Shown: piece after piece, positions 28,203-41,759 of the stretch
How positions within the stretch are numbered: the stretch's first letter is position 1
Layout: the number at the start of each line of letters is the position of its first letter
From: Dirofilaria immitis
Taxonomy: Eukaryota; Nematoda; Chromadorea; Rhabditida; Onchocercidae
Reading direction: 5' to 3'
Assembly (NCBI GenBank): GCA_024305405.1
Contig: JAKNDB010000109.1
Location: 4,588,001-4,652,000, forward strand
DNA length: 64,000 nt
Made by a program: the position numbers and the translations under genes
The notes under the pieces: generated by a model
What the model was told of the DNA's origin: nothing
Database searches by the model: none
The model's input: the letters and a program-made list of their open reading frames with translations, nothing else

Positions 28203-30744
28203 GAAAATAAGCCCGTCCATTTCATTCAATATATCATAGCATTCATAATATATTTCGGCAGCGGTGAAAGATGATTAAGGTTGAAGTACTCGTTTTATTG
28301 ATTCTTAACGCTGTGGTGCTCTGTAGACAGTATTTATTCGTCGCCAACGATAAGCAGTAATCTACTTTTGAATGCTTTTTCTTTATATTGTCTATTTGAG
28401 TACTGCTTGTGCATTTAATTGCTTTTTTATTTGACTTTACGTTTTGTTGGCTTTCTTAGGAGAACATCTGTGTCTTTGAAAGCTGATCTTATGAATTATT
28501 TGATTTCTTAGAATATTCAAGTAAAAGGCAAATCGCTTTTTAGATGATTGAGCTGGACAATGAGTTCACATGAAAATTTTTTCAAAAATTAAACACTATT
28601 CAATAAAAATAATCCTTACATTGTTTTGTCCATTTTGTGTCTGAAACATATCTAATTACAGTACAGTAAATTCATTTGTTTCCTATAGCTTCATTTATCT
28701 ATCATATTTGCTCTTCTGAAAATCTATATGTGAAACTGAATCGTACATGCCACGACTAGATGTACAACAATTTTAAGAGAAGTTTTAAGATTCCTCTCCT
28801 ATTGTTAGTAATACTGTTAATGTGAGCGCTTTATCACGTAATACGCTACGTAATACCGTGAAATGTGATGGAATCCCTATAAACCAGTAACCTGCAGAAT
28901 GTTCTTGACTGTTTCGCATTTTTCCTTTTGTTCGCTGGGTATTCTATGCAGCTTCGGCGTTCTTATATCTCTTTTCCGAAGCTTTTGATTAACAGTTGGT
29001 CACAAATTTGATGCTTTTGCCTTCCGTAAATTTGAGCATGAAAAATTCTTAGATGAGTGAATGGATTTTTGTGGAATTTCTGGTTGTAATGCAGAAAGCT
29101 GTCTGTTTCACAAATATTGTTAGTACTAAGTTTAGGATGTTGAATGGGGAAAACTTAGCGAATACACCCCATGAAGGGATAGTTACAAGTTTATGGTGAT
29201 AAATTTAGAAAGAGTAGCTGAAAATAAAATTCTGCAAGTGGCAGTGATTTTTCTTTACACGGAATTGAACATATTTAATTGTCACTTATAAAATTGTTAT
29301 TTGACCAACAGTTCATTGCTTATTATAATATGTAACTTCCGTTCGTTGGTTATTCTTTCAGATTAAAAAAATTTGAATTAACGCATTTAATCCGCCAAAA
29401 ATATCACCAGATGACTTTTCATCGTCCCATGTTTCTTGCATATAATCTGTTTCTGTTCAAAACAAAGCAGAACAAATTCACCATTCAGATTCTTTCTCGA
29501 AGAACAGAAGGAGGAAGAGACTGATCTATTGAAAAAGAAAAACTGACAGAGTATTTATTGAAGTGCGAATCATGTGCTTATTAAAACGCAGAATACAAGA
29601 ACAAAAGGAATTAATGGATCATTTATCTCAATACCTATTTCATCACTTGTTACTGACACATCTAAACCGCCGCTCCCATATGGTACAGCCAGAAGACATT
29701 TTATGGTATGAATATCGTCTTGCACTTCTTTTCTATCCCGTCTCTTTCATTGCATAGCAAATTCAAGACTTTTACCGCTTTGCAGCTTTTTTTATTAGCA
29801 AGAAATGAATTTCATTATTTCTTTAATACGGATATTTTTTCTTCTACGCCAACCATCTTGCATTTTGTTCTTTATTCACCATTTTAAATAACATTCTTTC
29901 AAGAGCAAAAGTGATGCGTAAAAGTGCCTGTAGAAATGTTTTTGGCTGATTGGAATATAATAAACCTGGATCTTAATTTATAAATTATGCGTAATTCATA
30001 TATCATGCTATTTATATTCTTGTTTTCAATCATTTTATCATTAAGCATTTTCGTAGTTCTTCTCGGTTGTTACTCTATCATCCTTTTCGTTTTCTTGTCT
30101 TATGCCGTATTTTCATAAGTAATTTAAATCCGAATGCTTTCTAATCAAGCTTTATATTGTATCATCTATCGCTAATGATTAGTGCATCACCAGTTGCTGA
30201 GTTAGCATAAAATTTTTGATTTCCTTTTTTTTTTGTCCTTCACCTCTTCTTTTTTTAAAACTTCGATCACTTAGCTTGCATGCATATTTCCAACATGATT
30301 CAAAATTTTATCTCTATACACTGACTTAGAATCTTAGATAAATGTTGATCGAGTTTTAGCCTCGACTTGGATAAATAAAATTATTATTAGTCTTTCGTCC
30401 ATGGGTTCCTAACTGCTCGTTAAACTGAGTTAATTGAAAAGATGCAATCCTCCTATTCTTTTAGTTGGCGTATTTTATAGCGATTAGAGTCTTAAGATAC
30501 ATTGTTAGATCTACTTAGAATCATAAGTATGCTATTAGATTTGCTTTAAAAAACCTAGTTTTGACCAATCTATTGACACTCCCTTTCACATATGGACTCT
30601 AATAGAGGCGCTACATCGTTTCCGCAAACTAATTTGCACTGAATCCTTGAGTGCGGTGTTTGATATGATATGCACAAATCAAATTTTTTAGTGCTAGAGA
30701 GAGATCTGTTACGATATTTTAAGCAAATATATTCTTTATTATAG
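28203..30744. other. Intergenic stretch, nothing recognised
   Basis: An open frame at 29563-29757 (QEQKELMDHLSQYLFHHLLL) looks somewhat protein-like but has no ATG at its start and no upstream exon in phase. Otherwise AT-rich sequence. Confidence 0.4.
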
Positions 30745-30859
30745 ATGGATAATCTGGCAACATTGTTTTTGGATTTTGAGGAAGAAAATGACTTACTTTC
30801 TGGATATGATCATCCGATGTATTTAGATAAGCATGCACTCAAATTCAAATTGTCCGATG
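30745..30859 (+). other. Orphan candidate first exon
   Basis: A 3' splice site TATTATAG directly abuts an ATG. The frame reads MDNLATLFLDFEEENDLLSG, then YDHPMYLDKHALKFKLSDG, and reaches a donor GATG|GTAATG. The acidic composition and both splice signals look like a real 5' exon. It ends in phase 1, whereas the first recognised gar-2 exon at 36166 begins in phase 0, so at least one linking exon would be needed to make it the gar-2 N-terminus. It could belong to another gene or be chance. Confidence 0.4.
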
Positions 30860-33800
30860 GTAATGCTAAAATACAAAGTAGTTAATTTGTATAAGTCGAT
30901 CAACTTAAATTTTTAAGATAACCTATTTTCTCCAATTTTATCTTGTCATTCCTGGATAAGAAGATCAAAATACGGCTGTTTGTTGCAGTTGAGAATGGCA
31001 ATATTTGGGAATGGAAGCAAGTTTCTCAATAATTTAATCAGTTTCGCTGAATATAGTCCAGTAACATCATCGACATCTCACTCTATCTCTCTCCTCTCTC
31101 TCCCTCTTTATCCCTCCCTCTTTTACTTAGGCGACTCGCGCTAATGTCCCCCGAAGTATGGAAATATTGGTTGTTTCAGTACGGCGTCGATCGCATCATT
31201 AGAAACTGCTTTGAACTTCATCTTTTGTTTTTCTAAAATTCCTTATCCTTTAAGTAAATACGTAACTAAACAATTCTCATGAAAACTTAATCGAAGATTT
31301 TTTTCTTCACAATTTTTTAAAATAAATATTTTGTAAATATTTTTTTGTTGTTTGGCAGCTGAAATTACCGGTTATTTTAGTGATGTATTATCTCTCTATC
31401 GAATTTTTGTCAGTCAGAAAACATTTGGACTAAACTTTTAAAAAAAACTTGATATACAGTAAGCTGACTTTCGGTTTATGCCCTCTTTTATTGTATCAGC
31501 CGTTATTTTATTTGTTTCAACGATGTATACTCATTTGAATAATTTGTTATCAGTTCTAAAATGAATTCTAGAAATATGTGCCCCAATTTCTCAATAAATA
31601 CATTACAGTTAGTTATAGTCATATCTGAAGTCGCGCATAATTTCTAGAACAGTATGAAAAACTGAAAAAATTGTCATAGTGTCATTTTGCTGAATTTATT
31701 ACTATAGACAACATTTTGCAGAAACTAAGAGTTCTACTTCCAGAAATGTCATAGGCTCATTGGTGATTTGTAAATGGAATTCAGCATTACTGCATCCATT
31801 TTCATTGAGAATATGTCATTATTGTTTATCAAACTATGTAATAATAAATATAATTTCATTGCTTTGCATTGTAAAATTCTTCCTATGTCAGTCATGAATT
31901 CCGAATTAATAAATCTTCAACATTATTTTATCGTAATGATGAATGTATATTATTCTTAAAGTAAATATTAACAGAACAAAAAAACAAAGTCGAACTTAGA
32001 ACACCGCGAGCAAAGGAATTGAAGAATTTGGTGGAGATATATTATTGTTTTCTTTAATCATTTCCAGCAGCATCGTCAGTCTGCTGTCAATTTTTTGGAA
32101 TATTAATTAGAGTCAAAAATAAGGAAAAATAGTAATTAACTGATCTATATATAATATTTTACGGTTATGTCCAAAAATTCTAGTACATTTTGATTTCTTC
32201 TTATCAATTAATGTGCTAGTATTTTCATTTTTAACAATTATCATAACTAGTTAAAAACCAATTATTGCAATTAAAATGCGTGAAAAGTTTTCCAAAAATA
32301 ATTACATTGCTTTAAGCAGCAGCACGATCCTGCATAAGCTATGAAACGGTATTTGCGCTAGAATTTATCGTTAATCATTCAGAATATCAACTGTGCTTAG
32401 ATAAAGGGTAAGGAAGGAAAGTGCTAAGATTTCACTCCTAATCTTGGTAAATGCCGAAACTCAATCATGTTTTAGGCAATGTTAGTAGACCAATAATTAG
32501 TGCTTATCGTTTCTCGAGATTTCAGATTTTAGTGATTTCATTTGTATAGATAGCACTTTTAACTTTTTCAGGGAATGCTCTATACATTGCTTATATGTGA
32601 AAAAAGTAATGAAAATTTTTTTTTATTTTTATTTTCAAATATCCTCAAAGCTTTAGTACTAATGAATTAAGATAAGATTTAAATATATATCTTCTTAATT
32701 ACTTTATAATGTTCCAGCCAGCAGTTAGCATCTTTGCATGGAGAGAACAATTAATGCAGTATTACTGTTTTGGTTTATTTCATTTTTTTTTTCTGTAATT
32801 GACATGATTTTATTTCATCGCTTCTTCAGGTCTAATATCAACATGATTCTTGAAGAAATTTCAGCTATTCATTTCAATCTTATTTTAAAGATCCGATTAT
32901 CAATCGCAAGCGGATTTTATGGAAACTTTATCAGGGAAAATGAAACTCCTTTTCCCTACTTTAAGAAATTCGGAAGCAGACGGCTTTGACATCTTTTCAA
33001 TTGATTTCTTATTTTGTCTAATTTACGAAGTTTTAAAAATTAAATTGCATTATAAAGACGGAAATGATGAAAAAAATTAGTGCTTGAATGATCTAAGCAC
33101 TCATGTAATAGAAATGAAAACATGAACGCTTTTTGTGTTAATTATTTAAAGAGAATATTACAAAATATTTACGAATATTTATATTGATAACCTATAAGTC
33201 CGTATTTATAAGCATTATTTTATAAGAGCTCAGCCAGAATATATGGAAAAATGTATGCCTTTGTTTAACTGCTGACAAAGTTTATTAAGGCTCACATGTA
33301 CTCCTAGGCGTCTTAATCTTGCCAGTTGTCACAGGAAGGTCTGTGCTACATTATTTATTAACCTTTTATAAATTTATGAAGTAATGATATTTATTACAGC
33401 TTTAATTATCATAGCTTGCGATGATGTGATTGTTTCGATAACAAATATGATCGTGAATACTTTTGAAAATGCTTGATGCCCTGATCAACAGCAATTTATC
33501 GATAAATTTTTCCCAAAATGAATCCAAATGGCAGTGGCAATCACCTTACGGAATTTTATTGCAGGTTTTCAAAATCTTTTGAAAATTCTTTCGAAATTAT
33601 AAACTACATTTCTATACTTATTAAAAAATCGAGAATTGCCAAACAGATGAAGAATTGGCAATAGAAACTTCCCAGTTTTAAATTATCCAAAGTGGCTATA
33701 TTTCACCTTTTAAACAGACCACTAGAGTGATTACTGAAGAAAGACAACTCTAAATTTGGAAGCGTTGAACAGAACACAGAGGCTATAGGATTCTTCAATA

Positions 33801-34271
33801 AAAAGACTCTTGTTAATGGTAGTATAGCAGAAAGGTTATGCTCTAAATATCTGAAAAAGTTCGTGATATTGAAGCATTCTCAAGTGTTCGAATCATCTCA
33901 AATTCCTATGTCATATAGGTGATGCTAAATTTCAATATCCTCCAATTATTGTTTTCATATCTTTGTGAAGCTGTCAGATCAAAAGCTTTGGGAAGAAGTG
34001 AACCGAACGAATAGATTGCAGATTACCTAGAGAGATAAGTGAAAGAGCTAGTGATCAATCAATGTGAACGGGTGGACGAATAGTGAGTATGCCAAATCAT
34101 TTGAACGTAATGTATCCTCAAGTCATTTTGATAAAAAGCGTCTCTGTCACTTTTCTTTGGCTCACTTTTGCACATCACTACTTTATTCATTGAAATATAT
34201 CCTTTCAAATTTCTTCAGTTTTTTTGCTAATTTTATTTTAAATTGTAATATTTTTGAAATACGGTGCATAC
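30860..34271. other. AT-rich stretch between orphan exon and second repeat copy
   Basis: Apart from the CT tract I see no exon. It may be an intron of gar-2 if the orphan exon belongs to that gene; otherwise it is intergenic. Confidence 0.4.
31075..31130. repeat. Pyrimidine-rich (CT/CCT) simple tract
   Basis: TCTCACTCTATCTCTCTCC followed by CTCTCTCCCTCTTTATCCC: over 50 bases almost wholly C and T on the plus strand. Confidence 0.85.
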
Positions 34272-34839
34272 TGTCGCGGATTTTCTAGTCGCGAAGTGTG
34301 ATGTCGAATATTAACCAAATACCGCCAGTGTTTCAGCGGGTTGATTTGTCGTGTTAGTTGATTAGCTTACTGTGGTTCGCTGAGGTGAATTAAGTTGAGT
34401 TGTGTTGTGTTGGGTTGTTGAGATGAAATGAATTGAATTGGGCCGGTTGGAGCCGTGTTGATATCCAGCCGTAGTAGAAACTTTTATTCGAAAAAGATAT
34501 CTGTTTCGTTTTACAATAGGGTTTATATGGATTAGGAGGTAGGAGTGGTTTTCCCATTAGGCAGCAGGCCATTAAGATTCAATTACAATCTAGACAAAAT
34601 CCAATGAGAAGATTAGGATGAGAATTTGGACAAAAATGTGAACTTTAGATAAATATTATAAGCGATTGCTAACAAAGGAATCTCCTTGAGCTCAAATAAA
34701 AACAAAAACAAAAAAGCGCGGGAACCTAAGAAATGCAAAATCGGTTAAATGATTCATAATATTGCTAACATTTATTTACAATGAGAAATTTGTTTGATGG
34801 TTCATTTGGTCGGGGTCTTGCGAATGCGAATTCGTGACA
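34272..34839 (-). mobile_element. Candidate solo LTR, copy B (568 bp, inverted relative to copy A)
   Basis: Minus-strand copy of the 27624-28202 element, diverged by scattered substitutions and small indels throughout. The plus strand starts TGTCGCGGATTTT and ends ATTCGTGACA. A small frame starting MACCLMGKPLLPPNPYKPYC is shared by both copies but overlaps the TATA-like region, so it is probably not a protein. Flanks CATAC and CATGT are weakly alike. The inverted orientation means A and B cannot be the two LTRs of one intact retrotransposon. Confidence 0.6.
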
Positions 34840-36165
34840 CATGTTTCTTCGCTTTAACGCATATTTCTGTTGATTAGAAAGCAATGTTCCCTCTTTAGTG
34901 GTAAATCTATCTATATCACAAAGAGATGGAACTATCCCCGTCATATACCTCTTGCTCATTCATACGTTCCTATTGTTATAAATGTCCGTATTTGTTTTAC
35001 AATCAAATCATTAATCCAGACATCATCATAGGTTAAAATTAGTGATTTGGTGGGAGCTTCTTGTGTGATTCGTGTATGGATTACCACAGTATTGGATTCT
35101 CTCAATTACATATTATTAAATCATTGTCTTTGTTTTTTATATTAAGACATATTATCTTGTTGCAAGTTCTTCAATATTCCGAAGCATTGCCTGAAAAATA
35201 TTGCTTGGAATTTTCTCAATAAAAGATAACAATTGACTACTTAGAAATATGTGATTTTAAAGAACAGATGAAGCGTTGAAAGCGCAAAGAGAAAAACATA
35301 ATTACTGTATATCATTTGCCAGAGAAGAGAATTTGAAAAAATATATCGTATCCGTTCCTACATATTTTTAAAAATACGAGATTAGCTGTTACTTATTTAT
35401 CCGTTAAGTTGCTTAATTTAATCATAAACGCAGTGTTGTCAATTTGTTTGCCTCTTCAAGAAGATAACCTCAGAAATAAAGCTTTTAAGGAAGAAAATAA
35501 CCTCATGTTTAAGAGCTAACATACCATTTACAACTTAAAAAAAAGTTTAAACAATCGAAAATCTGTTTTTCGGAAAATGTGGGTGTTCGAAAAAGTAAAT
35601 TTCATAAAGTGTTTCGTTTGTAGTTTGCATAGGGATCAACTAATGATCATGCTAATACGTATACAGAGGTTCGATATAGATAAGAAGTATTTTGACATTT
35701 AGTGATTGGTGTAATTAGCATTCTTTTTTCTTTAATAAAAAGTACTTTTTTCTGAGAAAATCTGAAAACATTAACTATTTTTTAAATGATTTAACAATTG
35801 TAGCGATTCGAAAATGTGGGTATTAAAATTATAGCATTCCTTAATCAACATAGGTGATTTTTTTGCGGAAACTATTATTTTCAGCTGTTGTTGACTGAAG
35901 TTTTGTTAAGTGAAAACGCCTATCAATTTTCAATTAAGCCTCACCAAAACAAATGGTTAAAATGATATCAGATTATCGTTATTGGAAAGTGATATACTTA
36001 AACGTAAACATAATAACTGATGACGATATGCAAGATGTGAAACCAAAATAATTATTATAGTGAGGCCTATAATCTATAATGGACATGTAATTAAATAAGT
36101 TAATTGTTCTAAAAGACGTATGCAAGGGCGAGCTAACACTCATGGGTTTAATCCAAATTTTCTAG
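34840..36165. other. Stretch upstream of the first recognised gar-2 exon
   Basis: No supported exon. The missing 5' coding exon(s) and promoter of the receptor should lie here or further left. Confidence 0.4.
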
Positions 36166-39100
36166 GTCAATGTATGGATTATTATGGTTGCACTGAGCAT
36201 GGAAACGATTTTTGGCAATGCAATGGTTATCGCTGCATATAAACTTGAACGAAATATCAGCAAACAGGTCAATTTTAATTCATTTTACAACTAACTACCG
36301 AGAACTATATTGCCCTTTGAGAACGCTTCGTCAAGGTTCTTTGAAAGCATATGTCGGTAATTTGAAAAATATTCCTGAAATAGTAATAACAAAGTTATCA
36401 AGTGTCCTACTTGAAGGAACATAAAGATTTTTTCTGGTGCATTATCTATTAAATTATCTATCTATTAAAAAACAAATGCAGAACGAGGCTTCAATCTCAT
36501 ATTGTATTATTCCACTAAACGCTACACAACATGACTAATGATGTTTTTAGTTCCATCATATGGAAATTGGGATTCTTTTCTGGATTTCATTTTTTTTTTA
36601 CTTTTAAATTACTGCCAACAAATTTCCTATTTTATCGAAAAGAGCCAGGGATCTAAAAACTAGTGGGCAAATTACCCAAACCAAAAATGCTGAATACTTT
36701 TTTCCGGCTTCTATGATTTTATATTGCGCACATATATATATGAGGCTTCAGATCTCATATTGTATTGTATTATATATATATAGTTTTACAAAAGGTTTCT
36801 CCTCTTCTTTTCTCTACTTTTTTAGTAGATGTGATGCCGTTTATTTCATGATCATGGAGGGAGGGAGAAGAAAGAGGGGGAAGGCGGAAAATTGTTTGTC
36901 TTGTGATCAAAAATGGCAATCACGTATATGGCGGCTTTTTCCACAATCTTTAGCACATTACTATTGAAAGGTCAAGCTGGGTCTTCAAGTTTTATAGCTC
37001 CATGGTCGTGCCGAGAGTACCTCAAGAAAATATACTAATGGACCGTGAAAAGTTTCAGAAGAAATTGTTACAACTTCGTTTGTTTTTTCATCATTCTAAC
37101 AGTGGGTTGAGAGCAGTGTTTGAGACACTGATCGTTTTCAGATAAGTAATCGTTTCATAGTATCATTGGCCGTATCGGACCTAATTATTGGTATTGAAGG
37201 TTATCCACTATTTACCCTATATGTTTTAAATGGTAAGTGTGTTTTATGGCTTTTTCGGTTATCGTAATTTCTGAAATCATGATTGTAATATTTCAAAAAT
37301 ATTTGATTGAAATTAATTGCTGAGAGATTAATTACCGTAATACGATAACCACCAACATTCAGTTCAGTTTTTTCCTGATTGATAGTATAGCTAAGTGCCG
37401 AACAGTGCGATTATCCCTCAAAGCGTATGTGCTAGAGTTTCAAGTATTTTAATCCATCCTCTAGTTGAGCGATTAGAAATTAAGATGAATGATTAGCAAT
37501 CAATTAATCCCATTTGAAATTTAGTAAATTGATCAAAAGGATAGATACTTCATTTAAGTTCATTTTAAATTATCTGCAGGTGATCATTGGCCACTCGGAT
37601 GGATAGCATGTCAAACATGGCTTTTTCTTGATTATACTCTTTGTCTTGTATCAATACTTACGGTATTGTTGATAACAGCTGATCGTTACTTATCCGTTTG
37701 CCACACCGCGTCGTATATCAAGTGGCAGTCACCTACAAAAGCTCAAATAACAATTGTCTGTTCTTGGCTTATTCCTGCTCTGATCTTTGGTTTTATGATT
37801 TATGGTTGGTCATTGGTGTCCAATGCCACAAATGGGTAATCTTAATTTTTTTGCATTTTTTTCACTGCATTTACTGACTTTATTTTGTGTTCTTTACTTT
37901 ATTTTGTGTTCTTTACAATATATGTCGTTAAAGACTTATCAATGGTGAATGTGCAGCTCCGTTTCTCACCAATCCGTATGTTAATATGGGCATGTATGTG
38001 GTTTATTATTGGACGACATTGATAGTTATGCTTATTCTTTACAAAGTAATTCATATTCGTTTCCTATTTATCTACGTACATTGCTTAGAATCTTATTACT
38101 AGCTGAAATTATTTTTTCCATTCCCATTTCTAAACTTTCTCCACAGGAATGATGGGACACTTTTTTATCACTTATGAATTATTAAGGATTACTCTTGAGG
38201 ATCATTTTTGTATGTTTTGTTGCCTTTTCAGGGAATTCATAAAGTTACTAAGAAACTTGAAAAAAGCCAGTGCCAAGAACCAACGTCAATTAGCTTTGTT
38301 GTTCAGTCAGCGACTAGGAACCCAGGTGAACTTTCACATCACTTTGTTTTGAATATGTTAATTTATCATTTAAAACTATTATTTAGACTTGAGTATAAAT
38401 AAGAAAATGATGGCATAGGTTGGTCTTAAATTGATGCTTTCGCAGTCGCATAATACAGACAACGGTATTGCTGGGGAAAATGTTCACGATGTTGAACATG
38501 TCGCAAGAGACAATAACTATCGTACATTTACAACAAGTATTACAGTAAGTTATTTCACAGCATCATTATAGAAAATATTATCCAAATAAAGTGAATTAAA
38601 TTAATTATGAAGATGATAACAAAACTTAAAATTGACTTTAGAAAAATTAAGAAACATAACTTGCAATATTTTGTATCTTAACGTTGGTTTTTCACTAAAT
38701 GTGGTGTTACAAATTGAATCTTAATTATCTGAAGCAGCAAAACTAATTTTCCATGGATTTAAGCATTCTAATAGTTTCTTGAATGACAACAGAACTTATT
38801 TGAGGATTGCATATTTCCCGATTTTTGGATTTTAGCATGAGTTACAATGGAATGTACACCTTGACTGAGAACTGCCTGACGCATTCTTTATCAAAGTAAT
38901 TTGTGAACTTATGCGATGCTTGTATTCATCTGTGTGTAAAGAATTTTTATGTATATGCATTTTTTATATGCAGCTAAATGCCTTTGTTTCGAGAAAATTC
39001 TTCGTAGTAAACAACTTTCGCGGTAAGAAAGTGAAAAGCGTCCGTCGGCAGTTGTAATAATTTATCAGATATCTGTTGCAAAAATTTCTTCTTTCTCATA

Positions 39101-41759
39101 GTATAGTAAATCGATTACTCAAGCGTCCCAATTCGGAATTCTTTTTATATCTCATTCACAAATTATATCGAAATTATAATTTTAAGATAACAAACGGCGA
39201 GCTTGTCTCCGAGTTTTCTCTTTTTTTCGACTCCCATGATTAATATTAATATGAATTATTTACAAAGAACAATCAAATTTAGTGGCATGACGCTTAAAAA
39301 AGAGCAAATTCTGAAAAATTCTCTATTTTTTTTTTTTTGGAGGTTTTAGATAAACATACTATCTGATACTCACAGCTAGTATAATAAATTTCTTGAGACA
39401 TGACTTTGAACAATGAACGAAACAGTGTGCAATCTGAAAAAAAATCATGTGAATTAGAAAATAATCTGGAGTCTCAAATATCAATTTGCAACAAAAAGTT
39501 TCAACCGAGCTTAGCATGTTAAATAATGTGTGTTGGAAAATGGGAAAGAATGAAGCGAGGTCTTGAAAAACTGAATTAGGATGAATATTAGAAAATTATC
39601 AAATGATGAGGAAGATAAAGGAAAGTATAAAGAAGTAGTAAGTATGGATTAAAATTTACTACAATAAATAGAATAAGTGATTAATTTACAGTAAAGTAGT
39701 AGAAAATGTGCGGAGAAAAGTTTGCTAAGACGACTTCCATCTCGAATGTTAAAATGATTAAATCGCAATATTCGTTACAAACATAGAAATTCTTGAAACG
39801 CTAATTTATTTAAGGGCACCACCACTTTCTTTAGTAAATGTGAAGCAGACTTGACCATTTGTTTGCTGCTGTGTAATTTATTGTAAAAGTTCTTTGTTTC
39901 CTTTTTGCCGTTTCTTGAAAATACTTTCGTTTGTAATTCGCTTGATGCTTACTATATACGCTCTTTTGGGTTGAGATGCTCCTGAATTTTTGTTTTTGTG
40001 GACCCTATGGGTAAATAAGGTCGCTGGCGCTCAACGTAATAAAGAGAGATATGAACCTAAAAGATATGAACCTAGAAATGCTGATAATTTAAGCATAGTA
40101 ATTAATAATAGGAACTAGTGATGAAATTTGATGTGATTGTCTTCATTAGTCGCAATCGATTCCGTTTATTGTTTGTGCTTATATATTGATTTCATTCACT
40201 GACGATAGTTCAATCAAATTGTGCATCATCGTTGAACTTTTCAGATTTCTGACAACTTTTAAAACCTTTCCTAGTAACAATGTTCCCATCTGTTGGATCA
40301 TTTATTATGAAAATATATTAGCGTTACCAGTGATTACCGAATAGCTAATTTTAATTTTTTTGAAGAATTGTACTGCCCTTCATCCATTATATCGCCCCTC
40401 CACAGAAATAAGACGAGAAACAATTGTCGCTAAGAAATTTTCGATGAAATGGTTATCACAAATCAAAAATCAAGCGATGCGGAACTTCTTCAGTCCCAAA
40501 TCTTCTTTGTCACTTTCGACGTAAGTTTCTTAAAAGAGCTCTCAGTATTTTAAAGACATAAACAAAAAGTTGGATTAGTAATTTCTATAAACGTATATTC
40601 CACTCGTACGCATATTTCAGAGCCATTCATTCTCCGCCGATACTTCGATACTTTATTACTTAAAACAACTTTTAAAATATAATTGCTCTGCATTCCATCA
40701 TATATTTCCCTAAGATATAAACCCACATCTGATACCCTCATGAACAAATGAACTAAGATTACTCCTCCAATTGCTATACATCGCTTAAAGTCTGACATTT
40801 CCAAAAACATTGCTGAATGTAAAAGGCTATTTCGCGTTTCAGTACGTCATCGGTGGAAATTTTAAATTTAGAAGTCCCGGTAACTCAGGATCGTGGACCA
40901 AATATCCCATCTGTGACATTGACTCGATATGGAAGCACCTCCAGAAATAAAAACAGTTCAAAGCAAAGTTTTCTGACTTCAAGAGCTTTTAGCACTCCAA
41001 GGTTATATATTTCATTGTAATATATTGATATCATCTTTTTCGCTTCCAAAATAACTCCAGTCATATTTGTCTATCTGGTTCTAACTGAAACCAAGGAATT
41101 CAAAAAAATGAACAGATAGTAGATCATACAGCAGAAAGTTTTATCTGATTTCTTTAAAAATGAAGGAGATCACTTTCCATCATGATTTTGAGGAATATTG
41201 ACGATGGAAAATAATTCCAGTCATTGTATCTTGCTTTCCCTGTATAGCTGAAAACAATGAATACATTTCAGATCATCACGTAAATCATCATCTTTTTCGA
41301 ACTTAAATATTAAAAGAAATAACGTTCCGCACTTCTTCTCATCCTTCACTTTACTTCAACGGAATCGTAAACAGACGAAAGCTGAACGAAGAGCGCATAA
41401 AGCATTCAGGACAATTACCTTCATTGTAGGGTGTTTTGCCATTCTCTGGTCACCCTATTACGTTGTGGTTAGTTTCCTATTTTTCTGCTTCTGCAAATCT
41501 TTGTGATGAAATAGTAAACGATATGCTTATGAATGCATATTTTAAATCATGAAGTTATTAGGTTGCACAAATATTTGGTTTTCAGGCAACGGTATATGGA
41601 TTTTGTCGACATTGCGTACCGTCATTACTATACACCTTCACTTATTACATGTGCTATCTTAATTCAAGTAGCAATCCTTTTGCTTATGCTTTGGCTAACC
41701 GCCAATTTCGTATCGCCTTCTCGCGTATGCTGCGGGGTGACTTCAGTAAAAATCCCTGA
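36166..41759 (+). CDS. gar-2: Muscarinic-type acetylcholine GPCR, gar-2-like (5' end not found)
   Basis: Recognised exons: 36166-36267, 37142-37232, 37580-37835, 37934-38045, 38232-38325, then exons near 38419-38545, 40367-40520, 40842-41001, 41273-41468 and 41586-41759. TM1 holds GNAMVIAAYKLERNISKQ; TM2 SLAVSDLIIG with Asp 2.50; TM3 FLDYTLCLVSILTVLLI with the amine-binding Asp and then ADRY; TM4 IVCSWLIPALIFGF; ECL2/TM5 LINGECAAPF; TM6 FAILWSPYYVV; TM7 YYMCYLNSSNPFAYALANRQ. LDY in TM3 and WSPY in TM6 are muscarinic signatures, and NISKQISNRF plus IIGIEGYPL recall C. elegans GAR-2. The third intracellular loop is long, serine-rich and basic. In the 38232 exon, removing one A from AAAAAA (38260-38265) gives KLEKASAKNQRQL and restores phase. 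Introns of up to 1.8 kb are large for this window. The N-terminus before TM1 is missing; a minor GPCR subtype (gar-1) is the alternative. Confidence 0.9.
37877..37914. repeat. 19 bp perfect tandem duplication in a gar-2 intron
   Basis: ACTTTATTTTGTGTTCTTT occurs twice head to tail. Confidence 0.9.

Noticed and set aside
29563..29757. 64-codon frame with a coiled-coil-like start
   Set aside because: Starts at GTG, not ATG, no acceptor in phase upstream, no similarity recognised.
34390..34572. 60-codon ORF shared by both LTR-like copies
   Set aside because: It spans the TATA-like region and simple repeat of the element and is much shorter in copy A; conserved as DNA, not as a protein.
27624..34839. 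One large transposon with long terminal inverted repeats
   Set aside because: The interior has no transposase, integrase or polymerase ORF, each copy has its own complete TG...CA ends, and homology stops exactly at those ends; two separate insertions fit better.
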